From Myxococcales bacterium UBA1203 (GTDB lineage: Bacteria; Myxococcota; Myxococcia; Myxococcales; UBA5297), in NCBI GenBank assembly GCA_002309695.1, contig DBXV01000025.1, positions 127,521 through 191,520 on the forward strand: a stretch of 64,000 nt of DNA, given 5' to 3'. How positions within the stretch are numbered: the first letter of the stretch is position 1; each line of letters opens with the position of its first letter. The notes beneath the pieces were generated by a model. The model was not told the DNA's origin. It searched no databases and worked only from the letters and a program-made list of their open reading frames with translations. The position numbers were made by a program, and so were the translations under genes. Below are positions 44,139 through 51,687 of the stretch, one piece after another.

Positions 44139-44381
44139 GGAGCCACGCACGCTGGCATTATTCCATAGGGACTGCCCTATGTGGTCATCCGAAATAACAT
44201 CCTCTCCGGCGCCGCCTCCCGAGCTGTCAGCACCGAAGGCGATGGCGAGGATACAGCCCGGAGTTACGATGCGCTCACCTCGGACTGAATGAATGGCTCA
44301 GAGCATCCCCGCCACGCCGATAAAGCCGCGCGCCCCCAGGGAAAAAAATACACAGTGCAGGAGCAAAAAGTCCTCCTCCAT
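44139..44381. other. Intergenic stretch between two terminators, no gene seen
   Basis: The 243 bases separate convergent transcripts. They contain a perfect CATAGGG/CCCTATG hairpin (44164-44170 with 44175-44181). A short minus-strand open frame here lacks start, SD and similarity, so I make no gene call. Confidence 0.5.
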
Positions 44382-44421
44382 AAAAAAACGCCGGGCCCCC
44401 GTTTGGGAGACCCGGCGTTTC
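44382..44421 (-). terminator. Intrinsic terminator after the Cys-rich lipoprotein gene
   Basis: Perfect 9-bp GC-rich hairpin, 44387-44395 with 44411-44419, followed on the minus strand by seven Ts. Confidence 0.92.
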
Positions 44422-44459
44422 GTTGAAGACATCTGCTGAAAAAATGCGCCTTCTGATTA

Positions 44460-46340
44460 TCAGCGCATATTCATCAGGAGATTCACCGCGCCCGGAATCT
44501 GGCAGACGTTGAGCTGAGAAACGTCGGGGAAATCCAGGCACAGATAGCTGCCAAACAGGAAATCGCAGTAGCCGGAGCTGCACTCGTTCATCTCGACGCA
44601 GTCCTCCCCATTCTTCTTGAGCTCATGGCAGAAGCGAATTTCCCCTTCATCAGCCGCCGCCTGGAACTCCTCGGTGATTTCCGCAAGCAGGTCCTGATCC
44701 GCCAGACAAGCCTCATACTCGGAGTCGTCGAGGCTCTCGCAGTATGCGCCAAGCACTTCGGCCGCCATAACCGGAATCACCTTTTGCAGCTCGGCCTCCG
44801 AAGCGGCGTCACAGAATGAAGTGGCGGGATTGCAGCTCTCCTCGCGGCCGTCAGGAACGGCGCACATTTCACCCTTTTCGAGATACTGAGCGACGCAGTG
44901 AGCGAGGGGAGTCGAACCAGGCTCCGGATCGGCCGTCGGATCGTCAGCCTCGCAACTCAGCCCTGACTTGCACAGGTCTGTACCCAGAGACAAATCGCAC
45001 TTGTCGCCCTTGTTCAGCTGCGCGTAGCACTTGCCCAAGGTGATATCATAATCCTCCAGCTCATCATTCCATTGCTCGCTATAACCGACACATTCGGCAA
45101 AATTCACACAGTCGCCGTCGTATCTGCAGTCCCCGCCAATGTCTGACAAGCCCCGTGACGTTGCGCAAATGGGCGTCTCCAGAGACAGATCGCACTCAGT
45201 CATGCATGCGGTGCCGACGATACACGCATCTCCCGGGAAGCCGAGAATCATATCAGCGCAGACGCCATAGTAATCCTCATTCACAGGATAATCTTCGTCA
45301 CAGAAATCGCTGACACACTGACTGTCGGAATTACAGGGCTGGCCGTTGGCCTTTTTGGCTGCGCATTTATACGTGCCCGATTCCTCATCCTCCTCGGCGA
45401 ATCCCGACTCGCAATACGAAGAGCTGCAATGAGAACCATCGATGCAGTAACTCTCGCCTGTCGCGAGTTTGGGCCTGCACTCATAGTCAAAACAGAAAAA
45501 TCCTTTGGCGCAGGGCAGGCTGCTTCCGTCACAATAATCGCCTTCTTCCGTCCCCGGAGCCGTGCAGGTGCCCCGATAGCAGAGAAGACCATCCGCACAC
45601 ACGGTTGAGGAAGAGCAGTGCTCGCCCTCGTCCTTCAGCGCCACGCAAACGCCGCCGCAGGTCAGAGGCGTATTGCCCGCGCAGAAACCATTCTTACATT
45701 CGTAATTCAGGGCGCATTCCTGACCGATCTCCAATTTGGGATCGGCAATATAAGGCAGGAAAATATACAGGCTGTCCACGAATCCATGGGCATTCTCAAA
45801 TTCCTCCTGATGCGCCGTATAGAATTTATAAGCGTCCTCGACGAGCGCGGAGCAAGCGGGGATTTTCTCGCGCGTCAGCATCGGGAACAGCACGTCGGCG
45901 TCCACCATCGTGCAGATGTCACCGCTGTCGGCCAGCGCATCCATCGCCTCGGCAGCGCCCAGAATCTCGTCCAGACAGGGCGTAATTTTGTCCCATTTGA
46001 TGTCGAGACGCCCGCTGACCAGTTCTTCCTCAATAACCGGGAGCGCGGGCTCAATCAGCGCCAAATACGGCTCAACCTGGCCTTTAATGAGCGATTCATC
46101 CTCAGAACAGGACGCAATGCGGACGACGTTCTTTTTCACCAAAGCGGCAATCCGCTCGAGATACTTCATCGCCAGGCTTTTATCGGGGGGAGGAGGAGGC
46201 TGGATACCGGCGTCATCGTCCACAATACCGGCGTCATCAATATCGATGGCGGGGCATTCATTGGATTTGCAGTCACTGCCGCAGGCAGCGGCGCCAAAAA
46301 GTGCCATCGAAGCAGCAAATGTCAGTGCGGTTTTCCTCAT
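44460..46340 (-). CDS. Large Cys-rich (EGF/Dickkopf-like repeat) surface lipoprotein
   Basis: A 626-residue lipoprotein: signal sequence ending FGAAACGSD (lipidated Cys about 20), then a short Asp-Ala-Gly/Pro linker and a helical domain (about 55-215). About 400 residues of Cys-rich repeats follow, such as GQECALNYECKNGFCAGN, GEHCSSSTVCADGLLCYRGTC, GQPCNSDSQCVSDFC and GEDCVEMNECSSGYC. The unit C-x(4-7)-C-x(2-4)-FC repeats about a dozen times, as in the disulfide-rich modules of secreted Myxococcota-type lipoproteins. Many disulfides imply a periplasmic or surface location. The ATG at 46340 has AAAGGA eight bases upstream and begins the signal peptide. No enzyme motif is seen. Confidence 0.78.
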   Translation of the reverse strand: MRKTALTFAASMALFGAAACGSDCKSNECPAIDIDDAGIVDDDAGIQPPPPPDKSLAMKYLERIAALVKKNVVRIASCSEDESLIKGQVEPYLALIEPALPVIEEELVSGRLDIKWDKITPCLDEILGAAEAMDALADSGDICTMVDADVLFPMLTREKIPACSALVEDAYKFYTAHQEEFENAHGFVDSLYIFLPYIADPKLEIGQECALNYECKNGFCAGNTPLTCGGVCVALKDEGEHCSSSTVCADGLLCYRGTCTAPGTEEGDYCDGSSLPCAKGFFCFDYECRPKLATGESYCIDGSHCSSSYCESGFAEEDEESGTYKCAAKKANGQPCNSDSQCVSDFCDEDYPVNEDYYGVCADMILGFPGDACIVGTACMTECDLSLETPICATSRGLSDIGGDCRYDGDCVNFAECVGYSEQWNDELEDYDITLGKCYAQLNKGDKCDLSLGTDLCKSGLSCEADDPTADPEPGSTPLAHCVAQYLEKGEMCAVPDGREESCNPATSFCDAASEAELQKVIPVMAAEVLGAYCESLDDSEYEACLADQDLLAEITEEFQAAADEGEIRFCHELKKNGEDCVEMNECSSGYCDFLFGSYLCLDFPDVSQLNVCQIPGAVNLLMNMR

Positions 46341-46569
46341 TTTGGAAATCCTTTCATGCAGGGGTAAACAAGAAAAGCGGCTCGGGCGAAGGGGCACCCG
46401 AACCGCGGTGAGAACAGCTGACGGGAGATTATGCAATAACAGCGCCCAAAATAATACGTCACAAAAATAATACTTCATGTATTGTGCATATAATCAGGCG
46501 TCCCTATGCAGAACCTCATACAGCGCAAATATCTTCTGTGTCAGCGGCACTAAAACTAAAGAATCTTTC
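46341..46569. other. AT-rich promoter region of the Cys-rich lipoprotein, no gene
   Basis: On the minus strand TTGTGA and TGTTAT can be read 17 bases apart about 100 bases before the start codon, but neither is a good match. Nothing else stands out. Confidence 0.3.
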
Positions 46570-46616
46570 AAAAAAATAACGGAATCTCCCTCTGATGAAG
46601 GAGATTCCGTTCTCTT
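46570..46616 (-). terminator. Terminator of the ribosomal alpha operon
   Basis: Perfect 11-bp hairpin, 46579-46589 with 46600-46610, followed on the minus strand by TATTTTTTT. It lies about 100 bases past rplQ. Confidence 0.9.
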
Positions 46617-46713
46617 TTGAAACGGTGCTGCAGCTTTTGAAAAGCCCGCTTTGAATGCCGCGGCGGGCCGGCAAAAGCGGCAGCGTTATCAACAAGTCTG
46701 CCTGCTGCCGAAC

Positions 46714-47148
46714 TCAGGCCTCGGCAGGCTGAGCTTCGGCGGCCGCATCGGCCTCAGCCGCAGGAGCAGCGGCTTTCACCTTCGGTTTGGGAGTGTAGTC
46801 CACCAGCTGAATAATCGCCATCGGCGAAGCATCGCTGGCACGGAAGCCCGTCTTCAAAATCCGGGTGTAGCCGCCATTGCGGTCCTTCATCCGGGGAGCA
46901 ATGTCCGTGAAGAGCTTCTTGAGCACATCCTTCTGGCGAATAGTGCGGAACACCAGGCTGCGGGAATAATCCGTATTCGCCTTGCCGAGGGTAATCAGCT
47001 TCTCGACGATGGGACGCAGCTCCTTGGCCTTGGGGAGCGTGGTAACAATCGACTCGTGCCGCAGCATCGAAGTCGCCAGGTTTTTCATCAGCGCGTGATA
47101 GTGGGAGCGCGTGCGGTTGAACTTTCTTCCGACGATTCCGTGACGCAT
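46714..47148 (-). CDS. rplQ: 50S ribosomal protein L17
   Basis: A large-subunit protein near the exit tunnel. The 144-residue product starts MRHGIVGRKFNRTRSHYHALMKNLA, with the standard RKFNR and LVFRTIRQKDVLKKLF blocks; the last 30 residues are a Lys/Ala/Glu-rich tail beyond the roughly 116-residue core. The ATG at 47148 with AGGA four bases upstream is the family start; an in-frame ATG at 47172 is not. It is the last gene of the alpha operon. Confidence 0.95.
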   Translation of the reverse strand: MRHGIVGRKFNRTRSHYHALMKNLATSMLRHESIVTTLPKAKELRPIVEKLITLGKANTDYSRSLVFRTIRQKDVLKKLFTDIAPRMKDRNGGYTRILKTGFRASDASPMAIIQLVDYTPKPKVKAAAPAAEADAAAEAQPAEA

Positions 47149-47289
47149 TTTGTCCTGCCTTCCATCTTTCAAAAGGACGCCGTCTCAGCGAAGGCGTCAT
47201 TCGTTTTAATTTCCAATTGGCTGAGAGTCCGTTGGATGCGGAATCCCGCCTTTAGAATTTCCGGGGGAATAAAAACAATTTCGGCCGGC

Positions 47290-48414
47290 TCAGGAATCAC
47301 CGTCCGCATCATCGCCATAGGCGTCATCATCGCCGCCATCATCATCCAGCCTGGCTTCCGTCCGTCCGCCCGCTTCCGCGAACAGCTCAGCCGCGGACGG
47401 AACCATCACAGGCTGAGCGCCATTCTTCGGCGGCCACTGCTCCAGCTTCATGCCGAGCGACAGTCCCATCTCAGCCAGAAGTTCCTTGATTTCCTTCAGG
47501 CTCTTCCGACCGAAATTCTTGGTCTTCAGCATCTCGGTCTCAGTCCGCTGGACCAGGTCCCCGATGGTGCGGATATTCGCCTGCTGGAGGCAATTCGCCG
47601 AACGAACGGAGAGCTCAAGCTCCTCGACCGAGCGGAACAGGTTCTCGTTCACCTTTTCCTCGGCTTCGGGCTGCGGCACGACCACAGGCTCCTCCGTCTC
47701 ATCAAAATTGATGAACGGCTGGACCTGCTCCTTGATGATTTTCGCAGCGTAGGCGACCGCATCCGTCGGCGTGACAGAGCCATCCGTCCAGACTTCCAGC
47801 GTCAGCTTGTCGTAGTCCGTCTGCTGGCCGACACGCGCATTGGTCACCAGATAATTGACCTTCTGAATGGGCGAAAAGAGCGAATCGATGGGAATGGTTC
47901 CAATCGGATTGTTCGGCAGCTTGTTTTTGTCGGCGGAAACATAGCCGCGGCCGCATCTGCAGGACATTTCCATGTGAACATGCCCTGCCGCCCCGAGCGT
48001 CATCAAATGCAGGTCTGGATTGAGGATTTCAACGTCCTGGTCCGTCTGGATGTCGCCCGCCGTGACATCTTTGGGCCCCTGGACATCAATCACGAGCGTT
48101 TTGACATCGCCGGAATGCTGACGAAGGCGGACTTCCTTGAGATTCAGAATAATGTCCGTCACATCCTCGGAAACATCGGGAATTGTGCTGAACTCGTGGT
48201 CCACGCCCTCAATTTTAACCGATGAAATAGCCGCGCCCTGAAGAGAGGACAGCAAAACGCGGCGAAGGCTGTTGCCCAAAGTCGTTCCGAAGCCGCGCTC
48301 CAGCGGCTCGGCCACAAACTTCCCGTAGGTCGGCGTCAGAGTCTTTTCATCGATGGAAATACCGCGGGGTTTAATTAAATCCCGCCAGTTTTTTGATGTA
48401 TTGGCGTCCGCCAT
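47290..48414 (-). CDS. rpoA: RNA polymerase alpha subunit with acidic C-terminal tail
   Basis: RpoA dimerises to nucleate RNA polymerase assembly and contacts UP elements and activators. The 374-residue product has the alpha-NTD (about 1-235; EPLERGFGTTLGNSLRRVLLSSLQGAAISSVKIEGV) and the alpha-CTD (about 250-325; SVEELELSVRSANCLQQANIRTIGDLVQ, NFGRKSLKEIKELL). It exceeds the usual length (about 330) by some 45 residues: an Ala/Glu stretch then an Asp-rich end with runs such as DDDGGDDDAYGDDADGDS. A terminator separates it from rpsD, so it may have a promoter within 48421-48632, but none is clear. Confidence 0.96.
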   Translation of the reverse strand: MADANTSKNWRDLIKPRGISIDEKTLTPTYGKFVAEPLERGFGTTLGNSLRRVLLSSLQGAAISSVKIEGVDHEFSTIPDVSEDVTDIILNLKEVRLRQHSGDVKTLVIDVQGPKDVTAGDIQTDQDVEILNPDLHLMTLGAAGHVHMEMSCRCGRGYVSADKNKLPNNPIGTIPIDSLFSPIQKVNYLVTNARVGQQTDYDKLTLEVWTDGSVTPTDAVAYAAKIIKEQVQPFINFDETEEPVVVPQPEAEEKVNENLFRSVEELELSVRSANCLQQANIRTIGDLVQRTETEMLKTKNFGRKSLKEIKELLAEMGLSLGMKLEQWPPKNGAQPVMVPSAAELFAEAGGRTEARLDDDGGDDDAYGDDADGDS

Positions 48415-48632
48415 GACTGTTCCTTCCTGCCGGGGACGATGGGGCTAAAACCCAAAGTACTGCCCGGCTGTCCTCAAAGATGCCTGCCGCCCTCCCCGAG
48501 GACCGGTTTCATTGACAATCGCGCCTCCAGGGCCAGCGCGGACATTTCCCGGATGCGCAGAAAAAAGAAAACATGCTGACGATTGTTTCTGGCAATCCCC
48601 GGCATGATTTCTTTGGTATGATTGCTTTCTGT

Positions 48633-48675
48633 AAAACAAAACAATGCCCGGAAGCATTTCTGAACCGGGCATCGT
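48633..48675 (-). terminator. Terminator-like hairpin between rpsD and rpoA
   Basis: Perfect 8-bp GC-rich hairpin, 48644-48651 with 48665-48672, followed on the minus strand by TGTTTTGTTTT. It divides the alpha operon and could be a partial terminator that sets the rpoA level. The rest of the 295-base gap shows no gene. Confidence 0.72.
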
Positions 48676-48709
48676 CGAAAGTAAAACAACCAGAACAACG
48701 ACTGAACAA

Positions 48710-49336
48710 CTATTTTGAATACAACTCGACAATCAGCTGCTCATTGATGGGCATCGTGATGTCTTCGCGCGTCGGAACAGTCTTGATGGTCGCTTTGAAC
48801 GCCTTCTTGTCCGTCTCAATCCAGCCAGGAATCCCGCGGCGGTCCACGGCTTCCAGTGCCTCATTGATGCGGACAATCTTGCGGCTGGAATCGCGCACCT
48901 CAACAATATCGCCCTGGGAAACCATATAGGAGGGGATATTGACGCGCTTGCCGTTCACATTGAAATGGCCATGGCGAACCAGCTGGCGGGCCTCATTGCG
49001 AGTATCGGCAAAGCCGGCGCGGAAAACAACGTTGTCCAGCCGAAGCTCAAGGGCCTGCAGCAGATTCTCGCCCGGCTTGCCCTTCTTGGCGGCCGCACGG
49101 TCATAGAACAGGGAGAACTGCTTCTCCAGCAGGCCATACATGCGCTTCACTTTCTGCTTTTCACGCAGCTGGACGCCATATTCGCTGAATTTAACACGGC
49201 CCTGGCCATGCTGCCCGGGGGGATAGGGGCGCCGTTCGATAGCGCATTTGTCGCTGTAGCAACGATCACCCTTGAGATACATTTTCAGATTTTCACGCCG
49301 GCAAATATGGCAGGCGCTTTCCGTTGAACGAGCCAA
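48710..49336 (-). CDS. rpsD: 30S ribosomal protein S4 (zinc-binding type)
   Basis: S4 binds 16S rRNA early in small-subunit assembly. The 208-residue product carries four N-terminal Cys (CHICR, then DRCYSDKC), the Zn-containing form, and the S4 domain (about 95-160; LELRLDNVVFRAGFADTRNEARQLVRHGHFNVNGK). The start codon is TTG (49334-49336) with an ideal AAGGAG seven bases upstream; no ATG would give the family N-terminus MARSTES. Confidence 0.96.
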   Translation of the reverse strand: MARSTESACHICRRENLKMYLKGDRCYSDKCAIERRPYPPGQHGQGRVKFSEYGVQLREKQKVKRMYGLLEKQFSLFYDRAAAKKGKPGENLLQALELRLDNVVFRAGFADTRNEARQLVRHGHFNVNGKRVNIPSYMVSQGDIVEVRDSSRKIVRINEALEAVDRRGIPGWIETDKKAFKATIKTVPTREDITMPINEQLIVELYSK

Positions 49337-49415
49337 GGTTTTACTCCTTGCACAAAAATAATGAAAACTGATCGTCTGAAATTCGATTCACAGACCGACC
49401 TGAGGTGGGCTGATA

Positions 49416-49892
49416 TTAAACGCGGCGGCGCTTGGGAGGACGGCACCCGTTATGAGGAATCGGGGTGACATCGCGGACAAGCGTGATTTTCAGTCCGGCA
49501 GCAGCCAGAGCACGCAGCGCAGATTCACGGCCGCCGCCGGGGCCTTTCACCAGAACAGTCACATTGCGCAAGCCATGCTCCATGGCCTTGGCGGCAGCAT
49601 CTCCAGCCGCGACCTGAGCCGCAAAGGGAGTGGACTTGCGCGAGCCGCGGAAGCCGCGCGCGCCGGAAGTGGACCACGAAATGACATTTCCGGAGACATC
49701 CGAAATTGTGACAATCGTGTTATTAAAAGAGCTCTGAATATGAACAACACCATTCAAAATGTTCTTCTTCAGATGCTTCTTGCCCTTTTTGGGAGTGACC
49801 GCAGAAGCGGTGATAACAGGTGCTGCATCCAGATTTGGAACGGAAGGCCCCTTGTCGGCGGGAGCTGCGGCTTCCTTCTTCTCATCAACCAT
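49416..49892 (-). CDS. rpsK: 30S ribosomal protein S11
   Basis: S11 forms part of the platform near the mRNA exit and E site. The 158-residue product matches S11 from about residue 40 (GVVHIQSSFNNTIVTISDVSGNVISWST, PFAAQVAAGDAA, VKGPGGGRESALRAL, DVTPIPHNGCRPPKRRRV). It carries an extra N-terminal Ala/Pro/Lys extension of about 35 residues. The ATG at 49892 has GAGG six bases upstream; the ATG at 49904 does not. Confidence 0.95.
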   Translation of the reverse strand: MVDEKKEAAAPADKGPSVPNLDAAPVITASAVTPKKGKKHLKKNILNGVVHIQSSFNNTIVTISDVSGNVISWSTSGARGFRGSRKSTPFAAQVAAGDAAAKAMEHGLRNVTVLVKGPGGGRESALRALAAAGLKITLVRDVTPIPHNGCRPPKRRRV

Positions 49893-49990
49893 GTGCTGCC
49901 TCATAAAAATTGCGCGTCCGCATCTAGGGACACGACGTGATCAAAGCCCAGCTTCACTTCCGCAAAGCCGAGCCCAAATATCAAACCGCA

Positions 49991-50368
49991 TCAACGAGCC
50001 GCCGGAGCCTTGCGGGCCACACCGTGTTTCGGCCCCTTCCGCGTGCGGGCATTGGTATGCGTCCTCTGGCCCCGAACGGGCAGGCCGCGCCGATGACGAA
50101 GTCCGCGATAGCACCCGAGATCCATCAAACGCTTGATATTCATGGAAATCTCACGGCGCAGATCGCCTTCAACCTTGTAACCGGTGTCAATAACTTCACG
50201 AATCCGCCGAAGCTCTTCTTCAGAAAGATCGTCAGAGCGGCTGTCCACGGAAACCCCAGCGCTCTCGCAAATTTTCGACGCAGCGGTACGCCCGATGCCA
50301 AAAATATAGGTCAGCGCAATCCCAATCTTTTTATCACGCGGCAGGTCAACGCCGCTAACACGTGCCAT
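49991..50368 (-). CDS. rpsM: 30S ribosomal protein S13
   Basis: S13 lies in the head of the small subunit and contacts the P-site tRNA and subunit bridges. The 125-residue product has MARVSGVDLPRDKKIGIALTYIFGIG, an HhH-like segment, YRGLRHRRGLPVRGQRTHTNARTRKG and a basic tail. The start at 50368 is the family start; an ATG at 50410 adds unrelated residues. It follows rpmJ by 54 bases. Confidence 0.96.
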   Translation of the reverse strand: MARVSGVDLPRDKKIGIALTYIFGIGRTAASKICESAGVSVDSRSDDLSEEELRRIREVIDTGYKVEGDLRREISMNIKRLMDLGCYRGLRHRRGLPVRGQRTHTNARTRKGPKHGVARKAPAAR

Positions 50369-50422
50369 GGCTTTCTGTACTCCTTCAACGAGGCAATGAG
50401 CGCCTTTCAAAAAAACAAAACA

Positions 50423-50539
50423 TCAACCCTGACGCTGCTTATGGCGCGGATTAGCCTTGCAAATCACACGCACCACGCCCTTACGGCGAATGATTTTGCA
50501 CTTGTCGCAAACTTTCTTTACCGACGCTCTTACCTTCAT
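50423..50539 (-). CDS. rpmJ: 50S ribosomal protein L36 (zinc-binding)
   Basis: This small gene encodes 38 residues starting MKVRASVKKVCDKCKIIRRK and ending NPRHKQRQG. The Cys-x2-Cys, Cys and His residues (CDKC, ICKANPRH) form the zinc-ribbon site of the C+ form of L36. It lies between infA and rpsM, its usual place. Confidence 0.95.
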   Translation of the reverse strand: MKVRASVKKVCDKCKIIRRKGVVRVICKANPRHKQRQG

Positions 50540-50607
50540 GTTTATACTCCAGTCGTCATACAAAAGACGACACAATCAACCCCAAAAACAACCAGCTTCC
50601 ATGCTTC

Positions 50608-50901
50608 TCATTTATAGCGATAAACGATGCGAGCTAAAAACAAGTCCTTATTTTCGACATCCTTGTTTTTTGAATTCAGCATTCGCTTCAGCTCTTCATC
50701 GTTTTTCAGGGGCGGCATTTCCAATCGAACCTTATCGCCTTCCAGGATTCTGATGTAATGTTGCCGCATTTTCCCGCTGATATTCGCCAATACCTTACAA
50801 CCCGCAATACAGGACTTGTCTGTCAGCTCCACCAGAAACTTAGCATCCCGACACACCTGAATCACTTTCCCGTCGTACTCTATAGAATCGTCCTTTGACA
50901 T
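50608..50901 (-). CDS. infA: Translation initiation factor IF-1 with internal insertions
   Basis: IF-1 occupies the ribosomal A site during initiation. The OB-fold core is clear (IEYDGKVIQVCRDAKFLVEL, ISGKMRQHYIRILEGDKVRLEM, ARIVYRYK), but the product has 97 residues instead of about 72. About five extra residues with two Cys lie before ISGKMR, and about 20 charged residues (KNDEELKRMLNSKNKDVENK) interrupt the P-x-D-L-x-K-G-R-I strand near the C-terminus. The frame is intact and the insertion is polar, so it is probably an expanded surface loop. It has its own promoter upstream. Confidence 0.93.
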   Translation of the reverse strand: MSKDDSIEYDGKVIQVCRDAKFLVELTDKSCIAGCKVLANISGKMRQHYIRILEGDKVRLEMPPLKNDEELKRMLNSKNKDVENKDLFLARIVYRYK

Positions 50902-50936
50902 GACCTCTCGCGTTCTTCCAGAGAAAAAACTCAGCT

Positions 50937-50965
50937 CTTCTAGCAGACTTCTGCGAACTTTGCAA
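50937..50965 (-). promoter_or_regulatory. Promoter for infA-rpmJ-rpsM-rpsK-rpsD
   Basis: Minus strand: -35 TTGCAA (50960-50965), 17-base spacer, -10 TAGAAG (50937-50942), AGC. It lies 35 bases before infA in the 115-base adk-infA gap where map is found in many bacteria. A GGTCTTCC/GGAAGACC palindrome lies upstream, about 51016-51031. Confidence 0.65.
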
Positions 50966-51016
50966 GCTTTTTCTCACACAGTTGGATGGACAGGCAAACC
51001 CACCAAAGGCCAGTCT

Positions 51017-51664
51017 TCAGGAAGACCTCAGTTTACGGCTCACCATTGCATAAACTTCCTCGCTTCCGCCCCTGCCGTCCACGGGAAACAGCAAACCTTT
51101 CTGGTCATAGTAACCCGCCAGCGGCATCGTCTTCTCCAAATACTGCTTATATCTCTCGATGATCTTTTCAGGCTTGTCATCATCGCGCTGAATCAAGTCG
51201 GCGCCGCACTTGTCACACTTGCCCGCAATCTTAGGGGGATAGTTGGTTGCATGATAGACGGAACCATCCCGCGGACAGCTCAGACGGCCGCCGATGCGCT
51301 CGACAACAATTTCTTCCGTAACCTGGATAGATACAACGCAATCGATTTGGCGCCCCACAGAAGCCAGCATCTCGTCCAGAGCCTCTGCCTGAGCGACCGT
51401 GCGGGGAAAACCATCAAAAATAATTCCCCGTCCCGCAGGAATGCCGCGCAGCCATTCCTGAATAATACCGTTCACAATGTTATCAGGAACCAGCTTCCCG
51501 GCATCCATCAGAGGCTTGGCGATTTTGCCGAGTTCAGTGCCGTCCTTAATGGCCTTGCGCAGCATATCCCCCGTCGATGCATGGATAACATCAAAGTCCC
51601 TGATCAGCCATTGCGCCAAAGTGCCTTTTCCTGCAGCGGGCGGACCTAAAAGAATAATATCCAT
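51017..51664 (-). CDS. adk: Adenylate kinase (zinc-lid type)
   Basis: Adk interconverts ATP + AMP and 2 ADP. The 215-residue product has the P-loop GPPAAGKGT (7-15; the usual fourth residue Gly is Ala), STGDMLR, GIIFDGFPRTVAQAEAL and a long-form LID with Cys residues (RLSCPRDG, then KCDKCGADLIQRDDD), indicating a zinc-stabilised lid. The start lies 23 bases after secY ends. The downstream neighbour is infA; map, often in this position, is absent. Confidence 0.96.
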   Translation of the reverse strand: MDIILLGPPAAGKGTLAQWLIRDFDVIHASTGDMLRKAIKDGTELGKIAKPLMDAGKLVPDNIVNGIIQEWLRGIPAGRGIIFDGFPRTVAQAEALDEMLASVGRQIDCVVSIQVTEEIVVERIGGRLSCPRDGSVYHATNYPPKIAGKCDKCGADLIQRDDDKPEKIIERYKQYLEKTMPLAGYYDQKGLLFPVDGRGGSEEVYAMVSRKLRSS

Positions 51665-51687
51665 GACATTTATCCCTTATCAAAAAA

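Noticed and set aside
44139..44381. Small gene or ncRNA between the two convergent terminators
   Set aside because: No promoter of the window's type, no SD-start pair and no recognised motif; only one 7-bp hairpin.
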